This document shows positions 61,438 to 64,000 of a stretch of DNA of 64,000 nt, one piece after another (positions within the stretch are counted from its first letter, which is position 1; each line of letters opens with the position of its first letter). The translations under genes were made by a program, and so were the position numbers. The stretch is taken from the NCBI RefSeq assembly GCF_900103445.1, contig NZ_FNHS01000007.1:1-64000 (forward strand), read 5' to 3'. This stretch comes from Methylobacterium phyllostachyos (GTDB taxonomy: Bacteria; Pseudomonadota; Alphaproteobacteria; Rhizobiales; Beijerinckiaceae). The notes beneath the pieces are model-generated. The model was not told where the DNA came from. It searched no databases and saw nothing but the letters and a program-made list of their open reading frames with translations.

Positions 61438-62160
61438 GTGATCGAAGCGGTGATGATCTTCGCGCTGGGCTTCCTGGCGGCGAGCCTGTGCGGCCTCCTG
61501 CTGCTGCCGGCGCTCAACGCCCGCGCCGCGCGCCTCGCCCGGCGGCGGGTCGAGGCGCGCCTGCCCCTGTCGCCGGCCGAGGTCGCCGCCGAGCGCGACT
61601 TCCTGCGCGCGCAATTCGCCGTCCAGCAGCGCCGCCTGGAGCGCCGGGTGGAGACCGCCGAGGCGAAGCGCCAAGCCGAGATGGCCGCGCTCGGCGCGGG
61701 GACGATGCGGGTCGCCGCGCTGGCCCGCGATGTCGCAGCCCGGGACGCCGAGATCGCCCAGGTCCAGGCCAAGACCCGGGAGTTCGAGACCGAACTCGCC
61801 CTCGCCCGCGAGGACGGCACTGCCAGCCTCGCCACGCTTCAGGCGCTGGAGGAGGCCCATGCCGACCTCCTCGATACGCTCCTGGGTCTGCGGCAGGCGA
61901 CCGGTTCCACGACTGATCCTGCGGCCACCCCGGATGCTGCGGCTGTGGCGGCCGAGCGCGACGACCTGCGCGCGAGCCTCAGGGCGGCCGAGGAGGCGCT
62001 GGCCCTGACGGTGGCGGACCGGCAATCGGAGCGTCACGCCGGCATCGAGCGAGAGAACGCGGACCTGCGCCGCCGAATCGCCGAGGTGGCCGATGCCCTG
62101 ACGAGCCAGGGCCGGATGCCCCGGGCCGCCTATCCGGTCGCGCAGCCCGAGCGGGTCTAA
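61438..62160 (+). CDS. Membrane-anchored coiled-coil protein
   Basis: 240 residues from GTG 61438. One N-terminal membrane helix (VMIFALGFLAASLCGLLLLPAL), then long charged heptad-like stretches (~35-130, RRVEARLPLSPAEVAAERDF…ETAEAKRQAEM…FETELALARE) and a second coil at ~165-225. It resembles hypothetical proteins found next to cell-envelope genes in Methylobacterium and relatives. A scaffold or tether role is plausible but unproven. Confidence 0.7.
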   Translation: MIEAVMIFALGFLAASLCGLLLLPALNARAARLARRRVEARLPLSPAEVAAERDFLRAQFAVQQRRLERRVETAEAKRQAEMAALGAGTMRVAALARDVAARDAEIAQVQAKTREFETELALAREDGTASLATLQALEEAHADLLDTLLGLRQATGSTTDPAATPDAAAVAAERDDLRASLRAAEEALALTVADRQSERHAGIERENADLRRRIAEVADALTSQGRMPRAAYPVAQPERV

Positions 62161-62287
62161 GCGGGTTCTCCCGCCGGGCCCGACGCCGAAACCTGCATTG
62201 CCCGCCTTGTTTCGACCACGCCAAGGCCCCATCGCAGCGCCGACGCGTTCTGCACTTCTCATGCTCCGACAGATGGTACGGATACCC

Positions 62288-62590
62288 ATGCGCCTGAAGC
62301 CAATCGTCCTCGCCCTCGCGGCGGCCACTGTCCTGACGCTGCCGGCGGCGGCGCAGCAGACGAAGCGTGGTAACGAGACCCTCAAGAAGTACTGCACCGG
62401 CGATTACCTGACCTATTGCGGCAACCTGGCTCCCGACGATCCGGCGACCGATGCCTGCTTCCAGAAAAACTGGAAGAAGCTCAGCGAGAACTGCCGCCGC
62501 GCGATCGACGCCTACGAGGCGGAGCAGGAGCAGAGCGCGCCGGCCAAGGGCCGGCAGGGCTCGCAGGGCAGCAAGGAACGCCGCGGCTGA
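62288..62590 (+). CDS. Exported Cys-rich protein
   Basis: 100 residues from ATG 62288. Signal peptide ~1-22 (PIVLALAAATVLTLPAAAQ). The mature part has four cysteines in CTGDYLTYCGNLAPDDPATDACFQKNWKKLSENC, matching the Cys-rich GLG1-type repeat pattern, and a basic Gln/Ser/Lys tail. Periplasmic, likely disulfide-bonded. Function unknown; common in Hyphomicrobiales. An earlier in-frame ATG (62273) would lengthen the N-terminus before the signal. Confidence 0.72.
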   Translation: MRLKPIVLALAAATVLTLPAAAQQTKRGNETLKKYCTGDYLTYCGNLAPDDPATDACFQKNWKKLSENCRRAIDAYEAEQEQSAPAKGRQGSQGSKERRG

Positions 62591-62707
62591 GGCCGGCGCC
62601 TCTGCCCTGTTGCGGCGGCGCGCTCGCGCCGCCGTGCTGTAACGGCTAAGGTTGGGCTCCCGCCGGCGCCCTGCGTGCCGGTGCCGAGCCCGCCGGACCC
62701 TCGCGCG

Positions 62708-63061
62708 ATGCTGTCGAACCCCACCCTGAAGCTTTTCGCCGCGTCCGGCCTCATCGCCCTAGCGGTCTCCGCTTGCGGGCGGCGCGGCGCCCTGGAACCG
62801 CCCCAGACCGCCGCCCCTGCGGCAGCCCCCTCCGCCCAGGCGGGTTCGGACACGGTCAACGGCCGCCGGACCCTGCCGGTCTCGGTCGGCCTCGGCGGCG
62901 GCGCGCCGGAGCCGGACCCAGCCTCCGTGCGCGCCGGGGACGAGCTGTCCGTGGCAGCCGTGCCGCCGGGTGGGACCGATGCGCCGGTACAGACGAGCCG
63001 GGGCGCCCGGCGCGGCTACCGCGTGCCGAAGGAACCTTTCATTCTCGATCCGCTGCTGTAG
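62708..63061 (+). CDS. LptM-like lipoprotein
   Basis: 117 residues from ATG 62708. Signal with lipobox (SGLIALAVSAC), giving a lipidated Cys followed by GRRGALEPP, the CG-x-[KR]G-x-L-x-x-P pattern of LptM/YifL proteins that assist LptD maturation in the outer membrane. The remainder is a Pro/Ala-rich linker and a C-terminal RRGYRVPKEPFILDPLL. The position immediately before lysA is the conserved arrangement for this lipoprotein family in proteobacteria, and helps the call. Confidence 0.75.
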   Translation: MLSNPTLKLFAASGLIALAVSACGRRGALEPPQTAAPAAAPSAQAGSDTVNGRRTLPVSVGLGGGAPEPDPASVRAGDELSVAAVPPGGTDAPVQTSRGARRGYRVPKEPFILDPLL

Positions 63062-63140
63062 AGCATCGTCCCGAGGGATGGCTTCCGGCTGACGATGATG
63101 CGCCAGAGGGCGGGCCGGGACGCCGCACCGCGCGGACGGA

Positions 63141-63156
63141 TGTTTCACGGGAAACA
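63141..63156. promoter_or_regulatory. parS-like ParB binding site (one mismatch)
   Basis: TGTTTCACGGGAAACA differs from the bacterial parS consensus TGTTTCACGTGAAACA at one central base; both 6-bp arms (TGTTTC/GAAACA) are intact. It lies between the LptM-like gene and lysA. No other copy was seen in the window. Confidence 0.5.
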
Positions 63157-63189
63157 GCCTGCCCCGGCGCCAGACGAGACACGGCCGAG

Positions 63190-64000
63190 ATGCACCATTT
63201 CCAGTACCGCGATGGCCGGCTGCACGCCGAGGACGTCGATCTGACGGGTCTCGCCGCGGAGGTCGGCACGCCGTTCTACTGCTACAGCACCGCGACCCTG
63301 GAGCGGCATTACCGCGTCTTCGCGGAGGCCTTCGCGGGAGACGACGCGCTGGTCTGCTTCGCCATGAAGGCGAACTCGAACCAGGCCGTGCTGCGGACCC
63401 TGGCGGCGAAGGGCGCCGGGATGGACATCGTCTCGGGGGGGGAGCTCCAGCGGGCGCTGGCGGCCGGGGTCGATCCCGGCAAGATCGTCTTCTCCGGGGT
63501 GGGCAAGACCCGCGCCGAGATGGAGGCGGCGCTGAAGGCCGGGATCTTCTGCTTCAATGTCGAGAGCGAGCCGGAGCTAGCGGTCCTGTCGGAGACCGCG
63601 ACCGACCTCGGCCTCACGGCGCCGGTCTCGATCCGGGTGAACCCGGACGTGGATGCCGGCACCCATGCCAAGATCTCCACGGGCAAGTACGAGAACAAGT
63701 TCGGCATCCCGATCACCCGGGCCCCGGCGGTGTACGCCGCAGCGGCGGCCCTGCCGGGCCTCGCCGTGCACGGGGTCGACATGCATATCGGCAGCCAGAT
63801 CACCGATCTGGCGCCCTTCGCGGACGCGGCCCGGCTGCTCGCCGGTCTCGCCCGGGACCTGATGGCCGCGGGCCATCCCCTGCGCCACATCGATTTCGGC
63901 GGCGGCCTCGGCATCCCCTACCGGGACGACAACGCCCCGCCCCCGGACCCGGCCGCCCTGGCGGCGACCCTGCGGCCGCATTTCGCGCCGCTCGGCCTAC
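63190..64000 (+). CDS. lysA: Diaminopimelate decarboxylase, N-terminal part
   Basis: The first 270 codons; the gene continues past the right edge. MHHFQYRDGRLHAEDVDLTGLAAEVGTPFYCYSTATLE is a typical start. PLP-binding Lys60 lies in CFAMKANSNQAVL. Further family motifs are GAGMDIVSGGELQRAL, GVGKTRAEMEAAL, SIRVNPDVDAGTHAKISTGKYENKFGI, HGVDMHIGSQITDL and FGGGLGIPY. It makes L-lysine from meso-diaminopimelate in the cytoplasm. The preceding LptM-like gene and lysA form the conserved pair. Confidence 0.93.
   Translation, partial: MHHFQYRDGRLHAEDVDLTGLAAEVGTPFYCYSTATLERHYRVFAEAFAGDDALVCFAMKANSNQAVLRTLAAKGAGMDIVSGGELQRALAAGVDPGKIVFSGVGKTRAEMEAALKAGIFCFNVESEPELAVLSETATDLGLTAPVSIRVNPDVDAGTHAKISTGKYENKFGIPITRAPAVYAAAAALPGLAVHGVDMHIGSQITDLAPFADAARLLAGLARDLMAAGHPLRHIDFGGGLGIPYRDDNAPPPDPAALAATLRPHFAPLGL

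Noticed and set aside
1..64000. CRISPR array, prophage, or integrative element with att sites
   Set aside because: No regularly spaced repeats, no phage or integrase genes, and no repeat of the tRNA 3' ends next to tRNA-His or tRNA-Thr.

Overview
The window looks like chromosomal DNA of a high-GC alphaproteobacterium of the order Hyphomicrobiales, most likely Methylobacterium or a close relative. The support is several lineage-typical genes found together: a NepR/EcfG general-stress pair, a ChpT-type histidine phosphotransferase, a CpdR-like receiver, a DUF1134/EipA envelope protein, a periplasmic SorAB-type sulfite dehydrogenase, and a tRNA-His that lacks the G-1 residue and carries A73. Genus assignment is inference; no rRNA or marker gene is present to settle it.

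Layout. 1-4.6 kb: the end of an outer-membrane beta-barrel gene, a small exported protein, a manganese catalase, small hypotheticals and an internally deleted IS630 transposase. 4.6-11.7 kb: an MHYT hybrid histidine kinase, an OmpR/QseC-type two-component pair, and a convergent sulfite dehydrogenase operon. 11.9-18 kb: three TetR-controlled detoxification modules in a row. They are a NemR-like regulator with a DJ-1/PfpI protein, a TetR divergent from a glutathione transferase, and a paralogous TetR divergent from an amidase. Each has visible repeated operator sequences, and the last two share the same promoter layout. 18-23 kb: a YgiB/YgiC-like pair, a PilZ protein, and a membrane protein fused to a putative permuted NlpC/P60 domain. 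23-31 kb: a coupled operon for an FAD + [2Fe-2S]/molybdopterin hydroxylase, a double-ABM membrane protein and a Tsx-like outer-membrane channel, next to an AraC regulator and a decayed second tsx copy.

31-38.5 kb: an MFS transporter, a small zone of gene relics (TAXI-TRAP C-terminus, a second copy of the deleted IS630, an ArsH C-terminus), then a heavy-metal RND pump with its adaptor. 38.9-46.9 kb: tartrate/D-malate-type dehydrogenase, a ClC channel, tRNA-His, hypoxanthine phosphoribosyltransferase, a CpdR-like receiver, tRNA-Thr, a 2-hydroxyacid dehydrogenase, nepR-ecfG and an isochorismatase-like hydrolase. 47-55.7 kb: an asparaginase, a low-complexity protein and the chemotaxis operon cheA-cheW-cheY-cheB-cheR, with chpT just upstream. 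56-64 kb: glnE, a CysQ-like phosphatase, a YHS protein, an EipA-like protein, a coiled-coil membrane protein, a Cys-rich exported protein, an LptM-like lipoprotein and the start of lysA, with a parS-like palindrome just before lysA.

Functionally the window is dominated by stress and signal handling (electrophiles, sulfite, peroxide, metals, phosphorelays). The least conventional items are the molybdenum hydroxylase/ABM/Tsx operon, the HdeD-hydrolase fusion, the twin TetR modules and the two IS630 copies with the same internal deletion.
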